Shown here: positions 51,240 to 62,093 of the stretch, in pieces | Position numbering within the stretch: the first letter of the stretch is position 1 | Layout: each line of letters begins with the position of its first letter | Assembly: GCF_021155765.1 (NCBI RefSeq) | Contig: NC_060114.1 | Location: 2,852,001 to 2,916,000, forward strand | Length of the DNA stretch: 64,000 nucleotides | Direction of reading: 5' to 3' | Origin: Diprion similis | Lineage: Eukaryota > Arthropoda > Insecta > Hymenoptera > Diprionidae | The notes under the pieces: model-generated | Database searches by the model: none | The model's input: only the letters and a program-made list of their open reading frames with translations | What the model was told of the DNA's origin: nothing | Position numbers and translations under genes: made by a program

Positions 51240-53144
51240 TGTGACGTTGGAGCGGCACTCCACGAAAATTCCCCAAAACTGCCACTAGAGATTATCGCGG
51301 ATGTTTAGCTAGACTTCACATCAGTAGTTGTGGTCGCCAATATCGATTAATCACTGAAGTGAAATGGACAACTTGATCGAATTCGCGTAATTGGATATTA
51401 ACGGAGAGTTGGAAATTGTTATAAATTATTAGAATAAAATTTACTTTACCTTTTATGAGATGGCTTTTTCCGGAACTGTTGAATAGGTGTGATGAAGGAA
51501 CTTGTTTTACATGTACACAGAATTTAGATTTGGAATTGGTTTAAAGTAGAATATATTTTGATTAAACACACAGAATAAGAATGAACAAATTTTAGTAATA
51601 TAAAATTGGATAATAAATCGGGCAGAGATTCGTCGTTGGAATGCAAATGCTAGAGGATTTTACCGCGAGGATCTACTGAGTAATTGTAGCTACTGGAGAT
51701 AAAAACCAAGAGAGCGAATGATCGCGGGTGCTCGTATTTATTCAGAGCGGTAGCAATAGGGGTGTGAAATCCTCTCCTCGAGCATTGCCCCACAACAACG
51801 CATTTCTTCCCCTTATTCTAAGAATTAAAACTAGGCTGATATGCTATGCTATGGGATTTATTGGTGTTGGGTGCAAAGTTGGACTTTGGACTGTGCCCCC
51901 AACTCCTTGCTCCATACCCCCTCTCTAAGATTGGAAACTAGAGTGGTATTCATTTTTTAAGATTTGAATTAGTGTATGTTATGGGTATGAGTTTCATGTA
52001 TATGTGTGTTGGTGCAACGCGCTAGTGTATTCGTCGATAGGCGCGCGGTCCCTTGGTAGTTGTACTGAAGGAGTAGGGGGTCTAACACAACTTTATGAGG
52101 TGGCCTTCGGCCGCGTAACGCGCGTATGCTCGAGATCGCCGCTTCCTAGGGTTGAATCCGTGTGAGCTTTACCTACATCATTATGTTGGTTTTGATTTTA
52201 TACAATGTCGGCGTTCCCGAGCGTACGGGGCGTTATATTACAAGCGTACTTTTACTTCTAGAATGTTCTAGTGTGCTAGGGAATATAATGAAGGGTTATA
52301 TAGAAGATAATTGATTAATTTGCTTGCTTAATGTTTTAGCTGCGATACAAGAGCGTTTTCTAATATAATATTTGATATATTTTATAGAAGATAATTAATC
52401 CTGGAACACTATTATACTTCGTCTTCAAAAATAATGTGGATGTTTTGATTTTGATGATTTAATAATAGTCTATTCATTATTATTTTCCTGAGTTCCTTTT
52501 GATTGCCTCGCCCTACATAATCATCCCGTGAGTTAGCTTACCTTTGGTGATTTTGTTATTATGTTACTGATACACTCTCCAGGTGGCGTTCTGTACGGTT
52601 TTGCAATAGAGGTCTACGTTACCTCCAAAGTTTGGGCGCGTTGCCTACAATACGGCGTTTTGGAAGGGAATGTTGAATAATTTGTATTTACGTATTTGGA
52701 GGTATCGCAGTCCCTGGCCTTTACAGGTTATTTCTCTAATGTTATTAATTTTATATTATATTGATTATATATCTTCATGTTATAGTCTTATCTATCTCGT
52801 GGGCTGTAGGCTGTAGCGTAGGTTGCCTATAATGTGGCTGTAAACTCCGTGTTTGCAACTAGGTATTGTATAATATTTCGATATAATGGTGTTAGTAAAT
52901 TGTGATAATAAACTAATAATATCATAGTCTCCTGTAATGTCAGGATCCTGTAATACGGTTTCTGGACTCTTGATTAATGATAATTGTTGTTATACCTCAT
53001 CTAGGGGCTTTCAGATGGTTAAGCAGTTTCCTTGAATGACTTTCTTACAGAGTTCTCACATTTAGAGTTTTGGTTAGTTGGTAACTAATGTTAGGGAATA
53101 ATCATAAGCAATAAATCATACGGACGTTCCGGTCGGATGTTACA
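51240..53144 (-). repeat. Inverted solo LTR of gypsy-B family
   Basis: 1905 bp, TGTGACGTTG...ATGTTACA on the plus strand, flanked by TTGG (51236-51239, 53145-53148). It lies inside an older LTR of the same family in opposite orientation, which makes 48235-53144 a large imperfect palindrome. Confidence 0.92.
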
Positions 53145-53261
53145 TTGGCGACCCACAAATACTGATGTAAAGTCTAGCTGAACTTTTGCGATAATTTCTA
53201 GTACCAAACTTGGGGAATTTTCGTGGAATGCCGAACGACGTCACACTACCTTCAGTAGCGT

Positions 53262-53615
53262 ATGCTCCACGGGGGTGACACTTTCCCATACCGCTTATGT
53301 TAAACAAGTGACCCCCTTACTGTCGCCTACCGCTACGCAGCGCTGGGGGTATTGTGCCCGGCCGGCCCAGCCCCTGGCACGGCTACGACCGTTCCGACAT
53401 AAAATGAAAGGTGGCGACATAACCTCGTACGGCCAAACAGGTGAAACGGTTCGGCGCCGAGGTTATGTCGCATCGCCACCTTCTAAATTTTTCCGACGTA
53501 ACTACGCTCAACAGCCGGGCGGGCCGGGCACAATACCCCCAGCGCTGCGTAGCGGACGGCGACACTAAGAGACCCACTCAAACTGGAAAATGTCACCGGC
53601 GTGGTATGCTCTAAG
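53262..53615. repeat. Hairpin element, about 350 bp
   Basis: Three nested inverted pairs: GTATGCTCC...GGTGACA with the inverse near 53590-53612, CCGCTACGCAGCGCTGGGGG (about 53329) with its inverse at about 53535-53554, and GGTGGCGACATAACCTCG (about 53411) with its inverse at about 53463-53484. The arms cover most of the element. It is non-coding. Confidence 0.75.
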
Positions 53616-53650
53616 CTTTAGCCCTTAGAGCATGTAGTACATGGAGGGAG

Positions 53651-54592
53651 TGTAACATCCGACCGCCCCACCACAATTTTTTCCTTTCTATTCCATAAAC
53701 TAACCAACCACGCCTAACTTCAGTACAAGAATCTTGCAACAAACCTAAAAGTTACTAGATATTACCTAGTTACATTCATCTAACTACCTCTTATTAAGGC
53801 CCCGCTGACCTGGCATGTCATATATATATATTTCGTGACGTCAGAAGCGGGGAAATTGGGTGAAAAAGCCTATACGAATCCTGCGATAACGAGAGTATGA
53901 ATCTTATTTGGAAATATTTTAAATCGTAGCTTGAATAATAGTGTACGTGTGAATCTCAGTCACTGCTCAGGCAAATCGCCGATAATGTTTATAATAAAGA
54001 ATGATGAAGTGAATAAAATCACGCGACAACAAACATGGCCGATCGGAGCTACCGCATGTTGAATATTCACTGATTGCACTGTTCCACAATTTCTTTCACC
54101 CTCGCCAGGGAGATTCACACGTACAAAAGCACACACGTTATCCGGGAAAACTTATACTATCAGTTATTTTTTTGTAAACATGGCTCGATTCATATACGCG
54201 TTTTTCATGTGACAGCAGCCCGTTTATGGTCCACAAGAAGTATGTTTCGATCTGTAACTGACATCATTGGTTGGATCTAACAGAACAAGCCAATGAAATC
54301 AGCGGCCTTAGTTCACCGTTCAACGTTCAGAGGCGCTGCACGTATTTATGACGTCACGATTTGATATTTTCAAGTCAGGTCAGCGGCACCTTAATTGAAG
54401 GGATATACTTACCTCAAAGGTCGCGAGATCCTTTTACAGAACTTCAGTAATACTACAGCTATCATTTAAACCGTTAAAAGTGTTATTTAGCATTAATCAA
54501 GCCTACAAAAAACCCCTAGAGTAAAACTACCAGGAGAGCAAAGACTAAACGCCGTATTATAGGCAGGCATGTCTTCCACGGAGTAGTTCCGT
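53651..54592 (+). repeat. Inverted partial gypsy-A LTR, with inserted MITE
   Basis: Starts TGTAACATCCGACCGCCCC and is the inverse of about 63645-63980. Similarity ends at about 54592, where the Pol frame begins. It is preceded by ATGGAGGGAG, which could be a polypurine tract or hold one copy of a GGAG duplication. A 593-bp MITE interrupts it. Confidence 0.85.
53798..54390. mobile_element. TTAA-flanked MITE, 593 bp
   Basis: Flanked by TTAA (53794-53797, 54391-54394), with ends GGCCCCGCTGACCTG and, inverted, GGTGCCGCTGACCTG (two mismatches). The empty site is visible at 3850-3870 and 63830-63845. A TTAA target suggests mobilisation by a piggyBac-like transposase. No coding frame. Confidence 0.85.
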
Positions 54593-57500
54593 TCGTGGAG
54601 GTACGGTGATTTTATTGGTGCAAACCAAAACTTTTACTGGTTCATCTACTAAAATTAGCCGCATTGTACTTATTATATGTCTCCAGGGGAGTTGAAATAT
54701 TCCCTCCCTAGTTTCAGAAATATAAACGGTAGTTATTTCGAATTGCGATAAGAGAATTTTTAATTCCCGAATTGCTGAAATTAATTGATTATTAATATCT
54801 TTTTCGTCTGAGAGTATTATCACGAATTGTCTCCTTGATTTCCGTTTGCGGAACCATGTTTGTCCTTTTTCGATTTTGGTGTTTCCGAGACTTATTGCTC
54901 TGTTATAATCAGCAAGCATTTTTCCTCCGGTGTCTATAGCTTCTCCGTTTTCGTTCGCAAACCAAATTATTGCTCCCTTTTTAGTTATTATGTTATCGCG
55001 AATTGCTATTATACTAGATCGCGTCAAGATATTTTTGGTAACCGTTGGTTTAGGTTTCGTAGTTTCGTTCTCCCTTGTATCGTCAGTTGAGTGTTTGTCA
55101 GTCGGCTTAATAGTTTCCACTTCACTTGGTTCTGATTTCGTCATCTCGGTCTTACATTGGGTGTCCTCGCGGTATACATTAGGAGTTTCGATGGTTTCTG
55201 TTTCGCCATGCTTTTCTTCCTCCTCAAGTCTTTCTTCTAAAATTTCTAACTGTTCGTATTCTTCCTCGCTTTCCGTTTCCTTTTCGTCTGATTCTTCCGG
55301 CTTGTTTTTGCAAGGTTCCGGGGCTTTATTTTCGCTGTGATCCTCACTGTCTTCTAATCTTTCTTGTAACATTTCTAACTGTTCGTATTCTTCATCGCTT
55401 TCTGATCCTAGTTCCTCTAAATGCTTGGAAATTGGGGAGCTAATAATTGATTGGGAATTTTTTATGCGGGTTTTCGGTTCGCCGTGTATATTTGCGCGTG
55501 TGGTCATGGTTAAGGGCTTTATGTCGTCACTGTCATTTGAATCTCGATCGTCTGTGTTTATAGTAAAGGTACTTGAAGTGACGGGGTTTCTCGACAGAGC
55601 GTCTGCGTTGAGGTTGGTCTTGCCTGCCTTATACACTGTGGTGTATTCATATTCAGCTAGCTTTATTTTCCATCGTAGCAAACGTGAGGTCGGGTCTCTT
55701 ACGGAATGCAGCCAAATTAAGGGTTTATGGTCAGTGACTAACGTAAACTTCCGCCCGTACAAGTATGAACGAAAGTATTGAACGCTGTACACTATAGCCA
55801 GTAACTCTTTCTCTATTGTCGAGTAATTCAGCTCTGCTCCATTCAGAACTCTAGAAACATATGAAATTGGTAGGTCTCGTCCGATTTCTCCTTGACTGAG
55901 TATGCCTCCGATAGCGAAGTAAGAAGCGTCTGTTGTTACCACAAATGGACGCGTAAAATCGGGATATTGTAGTATAGGTTGTTTGCATAAAAGGGTTTTC
56001 AATTTTTCAAAAGCTTGTTCTTGCTCAGCTGACCACAGGAAAATTGAATCTTTCTTTAATAGGTTCGAGAGAGGTTTAGCTATTTTTAAAAAATCCTTGA
56101 TAAAACGGCGGTAATATCCGGCTAATCCCAGGAATTGTTTGATATTCTTCTGATTTTTAGGTCTCGGAAATAATTCGACTGCTTCTAATTTTTTGGGGTC
56201 CGGTCGCACACCATCTTCTCCTATGATGTGCCCGAGGTATCCGACTTCTCTTTTCAAAAATTCACATTTATCCGGTTGGAGTTTTAAATTCGCTTGTCTC
56301 AATCTAGTGGCTAATTTTTGAAATTTTTCCTCATGTTCTTCTAAAGACTCTGCGTATAATACTATATCGTCAAGATACACAAACATTTCGATCCCTTGTA
56401 AGCCTGTCAACACTTGGTCCATCAGTCGTTGAAACGTTGCCGGCGCATTCTTTAAACCGAAAGGCATTCTATGAAATTCGTAGTGTCCGTAGGGCGTTGT
56501 AAACGCTGTTTTTCCTTTATCGTTCTCGTCCATTTGGATTTGGTGAAAACCGGAAGCTAAATCAAATACGGAAAAATATTTTGCTCCGCCAAGCTGGTCC
56601 AAAATATCCGTGATATTGGGTAGCGGATAAGCATCGCCTAAAGTTTTTTCGTTTAATGATCTGTAGTCTATTACCATACGCCATCGTTTGTTTCCCTTAG
56701 AATCTGCTTTCTTCGGAACTATCCACAGTGGAGAATTGTATGGTGATGCTGATGGTGGAATAATGTCGGAGTCTAGTAATTCTCCCACTTGCCGTTGAAT
56801 TTCCTCTTTATGTATTGGTGGGTAACGATATTGTTTAGTATTAATCGGTAAATCATCTGTAGTAATTATTTTATGTTTCACGACATTAGTGCTTCCTAAA
56901 GGATCTCCCGGTATATGAAATATATCTGTGTTTCTGTGTATAAGATTCTCTACACTCCACTTCTCTTCAGCGTTTAAGTGGTCCAGGCGTAAAAGTGATT
57001 CTAAAGTTTCTGCTTTGCTTGGTTCGTTGACAACGAGAATGTTTTTCTTGCTTAAATTGATCTCACTATAGTTTTCTTCAGGATTGGTTGATTTATGATT
57101 TTTATCTATTGTTCGTATCTTAGTATCATCATTTGCATAATCTCGCAAAATTCTTCTTTCTTCGATCAGATTTTCATTTATGTCGTTGATGTCTCGTGGT
57201 TGTGGTATCGTTGCCGAATCGTGGTATATCGTGTAGATTTCCTGGTGCTGGATACGCTCTTTTGATTTCTTTCGTTTCTTATAATTCTTCATTTCGCCTG
57301 ACGTTTGGGCCTTCTGAGTTTTCGGTATTCCATAAATTTCATCTTTCTCGTTTTCCAGTATTTTAGCGCTTATTTCGTTTGTGGTTTCCATGTCAGGGAT
57401 TTCCTCATCTCCCGTCGATTCGTTAAAATTGGCGAATCCGTAACTTGTTGACGGTTCACACAGATTAATTTTAAGTGGTTCATTCTTCGTAGATGAGTTT

Positions 57501-58738
57501 TTATTATAAGACTTACCTTTACAATTTGTAGGTTTTGTGGATTCTTTCTCCGTAGATTCATTTTTATCATAAAATTCACTTTCATTATTCATCATAGATT
57601 CAATTTCCATAACTTTGTAAGCTTCATTTTTATTATTCGTCGTAGATTCATTTTTCATAACTTCATAAGATTTATTTTTCATAGATTTATAAGCCTCATT
57701 TTGCATGGTTTCATTTTTCTTAGGTTTACAGGATTCGTTTTCCTTTATCGTAGTATTCTTCGTAGAATTATTTAATTCATTTTCATTTATAGTAATATTC
57801 TTCATAGATTCATTTGATTCATTTTCATTATTTAATTCATTTTTATTTATAGTAATATACTTCATAGATTCCTTTGATTCATTTTCATCATTTAATTCGT
57901 TTCCATTTATCTTAGTATTCTTCATAAGTTTAATTGATTCATTCGATTCATTATTTGTAGGTTTATAATCGTCGTTTAATTCTGCTTTATTTGCTTTTAT
58001 TTCCATGAATTCCTTATCATCATCTATCTCTTCCAATTCAAGCGGCGGGATTCTCAAATTCACTTCTGAGTTTGAGGCATTAATTGCGTAGAGGTATGCC
58101 TTATTGTTACGGTTTGCAACGATTGCGTTCCCTATATAGATGTTGGGTCCTACGTCTAGCAGGGGTATATATCCTTCAGTCAAATCAGTCTCTACGAGAT
58201 TAACACAGATGCCAAGCCGTGTTCTCGGTGGGATTACGATTACCTTGCCTGAATCTACAATATTTCCTACGTCCTGAGGGGATTCGGAATTTTTTGTTTT
58301 TAATCCAGGTTTAGTATGTCCTACACAAATGTGAGATTCTGCATCTAGGAGCGGCAAAACTTCGTTGTGTGCAACGGTCTCCTTAATTCTGTGGCAGGTG
58401 CCAATCTGCTCATCAGGTGGAGTCGTATTTTCCTGCTGATTTGAAAATGGTATACGCGTGTTACCGAACTCTAAGGTGCTTTCATCGTAATTAATTTTTG
58501 CCCGATTCTCATGGAAAAATTGAGAACCTATTATTCCGTATCGCGGAATTGGTAGATTTTCTGGGATAACGTGAAAAGAGGTTTGAGTTCCTTCTATACC
58601 TATGGGTACTTCTCCCATTGTTGTAACGTGAGCGGGAGCTATTCCGCTAAGATTATACGTTTTACGTTGGTTTATTTCTATTTCTGGTCTTATGCAACGG
58701 TTTTTTATCAAATTCAAGTCGGAACCTGTGTCTAACAT
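54557..58738 (-). CDS. pol: gypsy-A Pol: protease, RT, RNase H; integrase missing
   Basis: 1393 open codons from the first ATG. The frame is open further upstream and overlaps the end of gag in the -1 frame, so it was probably made by -1 frameshifting. Aspartic protease MLDTGSDLNLI at the start; a low-complexity Asn/Glu/Ser/Lys repeat at about 260-420; RT from about 640 with WRMVIDYRSLNEKT, MPFGLKNAPATFQRLM and FVYLDD at about 787; RNase H with VTTDASYFAIGG at about 934; then an acidic repeat region and a spacer (IIWFANENGEA...FQLPWRHII...) like the macro-like segment that precedes integrase in insect gypsy Pols. The frame then enters inverted LTR sequence and stops. Without integrase it is defective. 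Confidence 0.9.
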   Translation of the reverse strand: MLDTGSDLNLIKNRCIRPEIEINQRKTYNLSGIAPAHVTTMGEVPIGIEGTQTSFHVIPENLPIPRYGIIGSQFFHENRAKINYDESTLEFGNTRIPFSNQQENTTPPDEQIGTCHRIKETVAHNEVLPLLDAESHICVGHTKPGLKTKNSESPQDVGNIVDSGKVIVIPPRTRLGICVNLVETDLTEGYIPLLDVGPNIYIGNAIVANRNNKAYLYAINASNSEVNLRIPPLELEEIDDDKEFMEIKANKAELNDDYKPTNNESNESIKLMKNTKINGNELNDENESKESMKYITINKNELNNENESNESMKNITINENELNNSTKNTTIKENESCKPKKNETMQNEAYKSMKNKSYEVMKNESTTNNKNEAYKVMEIESMMNNESEFYDKNESTEKESTKPTNCKGKSYNKNSSTKNEPLKINLCEPSTSYGFANFNESTGDEEIPDMETTNEISAKILENEKDEIYGIPKTQKAQTSGEMKNYKKRKKSKERIQHQEIYTIYHDSATIPQPRDINDINENLIEERRILRDYANDDTKIRTIDKNHKSTNPEENYSEINLSKKNILVVNEPSKAETLESLLRLDHLNAEEKWSVENLIHRNTDIFHIPGDPLGSTNVVKHKIITTDDLPINTKQYRYPPIHKEEIQRQVGELLDSDIIPPSASPYNSPLWIVPKKADSKGNKRWRMVIDYRSLNEKTLGDAYPLPNITDILDQLGGAKYFSVFDLASGFHQIQMDENDKGKTAFTTPYGHYEFHRMPFGLKNAPATFQRLMDQVLTGLQGIEMFVYLDDIVLYAESLEEHEEKFQKLATRLRQANLKLQPDKCEFLKREVGYLGHIIGEDGVRPDPKKLEAVELFPRPKNQKNIKQFLGLAGYYRRFIKDFLKIAKPLSNLLKKDSIFLWSAEQEQAFEKLKTLLCKQPILQYPDFTRPFVVTTDASYFAIGGILSQGEIGRDLPISYVSRVLNGAELNYSTIEKELLAIVYSVQYFRSYLYGRKFTLVTDHKPLIWLHSVRDPTSRLLRWKIKLAEYEYTTVYKAGKTNLNADALSRNPVTSSTFTINTDDRDSNDSDDIKPLTMTTRANIHGEPKTRIKNSQSIISSPISKHLEELGSESDEEYEQLEMLQERLEDSEDHSENKAPEPCKNKPEESDEKETESEEEYEQLEILEERLEEEEKHGETETIETPNVYREDTQCKTEMTKSEPSEVETIKPTDKHSTDDTRENETTKPKPTVTKNILTRSSIIAIRDNIITKKGAIIWFANENGEAIDTGGKMLADYNRAISLGNTKIEKGQTWFRKRKSRRQFVIILSDEKDINNQLISAIRELKILLSQFEITTVYISETREGIFQLPWRHIISTMRLILVDEPVKVLVCTNKITVPPRTELLRGRHACL

Positions 58739-58890
58739 AAAAGTACTAGGATTTTCTAATTCTTCTGCTTCAATTTCTACAACGGGAATTTTCGCGGAGT
58801 TTCGACTTCGTGTTGAGTTTACATATTTTATTTCATCTTCCTGATCGTCGTCTTCTTCTGGGAAAGGGGCTTCTGTATCGATTTCGTAGT

Positions 58891-60669
58891 TTATTGAATT
58901 TGTTCGTTTTCTGTCTGCGAATCTTGTGCGAATTTCACGGCGCGGTTGGACCTTTTGGTAGCCTCCGAATTCGCGCCCGTATTCGGCAGGCCTTGTCCGT
59001 TTCCCGAAAACGAGGGACGGTTTTCTTGTAATGCCTGGTTGCGTTTATCGTTTCTCTGTTTTAGACGACATTCGCCGATCGAATGCCCGTAATTCGTGCA
59101 ATAACGACAATATTCACGCGGCGTAATTTGATTTCCGAAATATTGGTTCGTATCGTTTATTGGATAATCGTTTCGCGGGTTATAACCCATCTTTCTTCCT
59201 GCCTGATTGCGATCGTATTGTTCACGAGATACATTGGAATTTCGATTTCTTGAATACTGATTGTTTGAGGTTCGCTCTGGATTTTGGTTTTGGGGGTAAG
59301 AATTTGCGCGTTGTTGGTAATTGCCCTGGTAATTTGGTTGATTAGGGAACCTTGGTCTCGGATTATAATTAGATTCATTTGATAAATTCGCGGGTCCACG
59401 CTGTTGATTTGAATATTGGTAATTATTTCGCGCTGGGTGATTCGTTCGATAACCTTGTTGATTTGGATATCCCGATCTTGGGTCATAGTTATTCCGCGGC
59501 GGACGAGTATATGGTTCGTTTGGATAATTAGGATGATTTTCGTAGCCCTTTGCCATTCCTTGAAGGTAAAGTACTTGGCTGGGGTCCGGACGATGATTAT
59601 AATAGCTTGTATTGCAATTGCATTGACAGTCATATTTGTCGTGGTCTTCGGCTCCACAGATGGCGCAAGTTTGGAATTGCAATTGAGTATAATTAACCCT
59701 TGCTTGCCGAATTTCAGTGAGTTTTTCTCCGCGCCTGAGCTGTAATTTTATTGCTTCTTGTTTTTCGATTTTCCGCGCGCTATCGACCAACTCTTTGAAT
59801 GTACCCGGTATCTGCGAGATTTTTCCGTCGATCTCAGGCTTAAGCCCGCGCAAGAAAGCAGCTTTGCCGTCTGCCTCTGTGCTACGCTTAAAAGCTTCGA
59901 GATTTTCCTCTCGTTGCTCCTGTATGAAGGCCTGTACTATGTTATCTATGGCTTCGCGGACCCGAGATCCGTACGTTATCACATCTTCATTTTCCCGTTG
60001 AAATGTTTTTCCTAACTCTCCTTGGCATAAGTTTACTGATTTCGCGGGACCGTAAAGTTCATTTATTCTAGATACTAACTCGTCGATTGTGTCAAAACGT
60101 TCGTTCTCGATCACGCGTCTCGCGCCTCCCTGTATTCTGTTCCTAACTATCCGTGCAAGACTTGGTTCTACCTGCGGCGGAACCATTTCACGAGCATCTT
60201 TGCAACCTTGTACAAAGCTACGAACTTGTGATGGACTTCCGTCGAATGTGGCGACTGCTTGTAATGCGTCTTTGATAGAAATGTAGTTGTAAGGTATTGC
60301 AGACGGGTTAGGCCCATTTGTTCCAGTTTCGTTCGTCATTTTAGATTTTTGAGGTATTTCAGTATAAGTTTCGGATTGACTCCCTGGATCAGGCGATCGA
60401 TCAAGTGCTTTATTTGATATTCTCGTTTCTTCCGAGCTTTCCGCAGAAACTTTATTCTCTGAGTCAAAATTTTTACCGGAGATTTAAGACTGATCGGGGT
60501 TTAGACTTAGTCCTCCCGACGTGGTTTTTCCTTCTAAATTTTCCAATTGACCCTCGAATAGTTGGGTTCCCTGAGTGCTGACTCGCGATCTTAGTACTCG
60601 AGCGCTCGGGGGTGGGGAGTGAACTACGGCTGGACGATTTTTAACGACCGGCGGATCTTCCTTTCCCAT
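58891..60669 (-). pseudogene. gag: gypsy-A gag with one premature stop
   Basis: From the ATG at 60669 (MGKEDPPVVKNR) the frame is broken by a TAA at 60484-60486, where the left copy has CAA. It then continues to 58891, with an inner ATG at 60339 giving 482 open codons: a capsid-like region (AVATFDGSPSQVRSFVQGC, IQGGARRVIE), a CAICGAEDHDKYDC cysteine motif, a long Asn/Tyr/Gln-rich stretch (YNPRPRFPNQPNYQGNYQQR), and a CRYCTNYGHSIGECRLKQ zinc knuckle near the end. Translation from 60339 could still give a shortened Gag. It ends overlapping the Pol frame (-1). Confidence 0.8.
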
Positions 60670-60675
60670 GTATGA

Positions 60676-61326
60676 TTACGCGGTTGAAGTTCGATATCTC
60701 AAGAATTTAAAAAAACGCGAGAAAGGAGCCGGATGTTGAGATGGGGGAGAAATCGAAATGGGTGTTAATTCCCACAGCGGACTTTCCTCGGAAAGAGGGG
60801 TCACGGGATTGGAAATCGCGACCTCTCGTAGGATTTTCCTTATTTCCTCGATTTCTATGGTGTTTCCCGGTGCGAATTCAGATTTCGGTTTCACCTCCTT
60901 ATTAATGGCGCTTGCTTTAACTAGGTTATTATTTATTACGCGGCTGGCACCGGAGGTTGATTTAGTCGACGCTTTTTCGGATCCTGAGGGGAAGGGGGTC
61001 CAAATTGGTGGTAGTTTATAAGGGAATTGCACGGAAATTTCTTGGAGCGCTCTTCTTATTTCTGCGTCCTCTGAGCTAATCGTCGATGGTCGAGTGGGCT
61101 CAGCGAAATGTATGGATTTGATGCTCTCTTTATATCGTTTAACTTCTTCTTTGTTTCTCATTGTGTGATTTGAATTTTGTGGTTTATTAGGATTTAAATA
61201 TAATTTTTCCACGTAATCTGGTATTCGGTTATTTGGGTCGGTTGAAGTAACTGTCCGTGCGTTTTTAATGAGTGTCTTTTCTGTCGTGCGTTTTCCTCCT
61301 CTTTTATTGTTGGTTCGTCTAGGCAT
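60676..61326 (-). CDS. gypsy-A upstream reading frame (ORF0), right copy
   Basis: 216 codons from MPRRTNNKRGGK to a TAA at 60676-60678, nine bases before and in frame with the gag ATG at 60669. It has few amino-acid changes from the left copy over 200 residues, but the end differs: here a T7A3 tract reads through to KFLRYRTSTA, while in the left copy a T8 tract ends the frame ten codons earlier. Confidence 0.5.
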   Translation of the reverse strand: MPRRTNNKRGGKRTTEKTLIKNARTVTSTDPNNRIPDYVEKLYLNPNKPQNSNHTMRNKEEVKRYKESIKSIHFAEPTRPSTISSEDAEIRRALQEISVQFPYKLPPIWTPFPSGSEKASTKSTSGASRVINNNLVKASAINKEVKPKSEFAPGNTIEIEEIRKILREVAISNPVTPLSEESPLWELTPISISPPSQHPAPFSRFFKFLRYRTSTA

Positions 61327-61384
61327 GTAGTCTTGGGCGGAAGCTGTTATTTGGGGGGGGGGGGGGGGGGGGGGGGGATTTAGG

Positions 61385-61735
61385 AACAAGAGGAATCTTT
61401 AATTGCAGCGTCGCTACCACATGCAGCGTCAGAAGAAATTAGCAATTCTTGTAATATTTCAGTAGGCGCAATGCTAAAGAAATATCTTGGATAATGTTGA
61501 GGAAGGAAGGAGAATCTCTAATTGCAGCGTCGCTACCATATGCAGCGTCAGAAGAAATTAGCAATTCTTGTAATATTTCAGTAGGCGCAATGCTAAAGAA
61601 ATATCTTGGATAATGTTGGGGAAGGAAGAAGAATTTCTAATTGCAGCGTCGCTACCATATGCAGCGTCAGAAGAAATTAGCAATTCTTGTAATATTTCAG
61701 TAGGCGCAATGCTAAAGAAATATGTTTTGTGACAT
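61385..61735. repeat. Three about 117-bp tandem repeats in the gypsy-A leader
   Basis: The same unit as 1381-1735, with a preceding poly-G run at about 61352-61378. The three units here are more alike than in the left copy. Confidence 0.85.
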
Positions 61736-62066
61736 AGGGGGGAAGGTTCGTGGGATTCAGTCTCTTGTCTAATCAGTCGATTGAATAGGTTTCTTATTGG
61801 TTTCGCGATTTATTTTGCTGGCAATCGTTTGTTAAACGTGACAAAAGGTTATTCGCGTTGGTTAGCGCGTGGTCTTCTCGGTTTTGAGAGTATTTATTCA
61901 TTCATATTTTAGAAGCAGAAGTCGTTATTCATCGTTGCGTGTTTGAGAATTTTTAATGTTTAGAACGTTGGGAATTCATTTAATAAATTTACGCGATTCA
62001 TTTGTGCTGCCCATCGGTCGTTAAACGCGTCACAAAAAGTTATTCGCGTTATTTCACGTTTGGCTT

Positions 62067-62083
62067 TCCCGGCCGATGCACCA
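62067..62083 (-). other. Primer-binding site, tRNA-Gly (right gypsy-A)
   Basis: The 17-mer ends ...GATGCACCA on the plus strand, matching the acceptor end of tRNA-Gly(GCC). It is 10 nt from the LTR edge at 62094. Confidence 0.8.
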
Positions 62084-62093
62084 AAAAATTTTA

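Larger units (their letters stand above)
48235..53245 (+). repeat. gypsy-B 3' LTR, split twice
   Basis: Starts TGTAACATCC and ends GACGTCACA. Parts 48235-about 48743, about 49569-51239 and 53149-53245 line up with the inverse of the intact solo LTR 30028-31935. The breaks are a fold-back element (48744-49568) and an inverted solo LTR (51240-53144). No partner duplication was found at 53246. Confidence 0.85.

Noticed and set aside
62067-62083. A tRNA-Gly gene or fragment
   Set aside because: Only the last 17 nt are present, at the exact place of a primer-binding site, in both copies.
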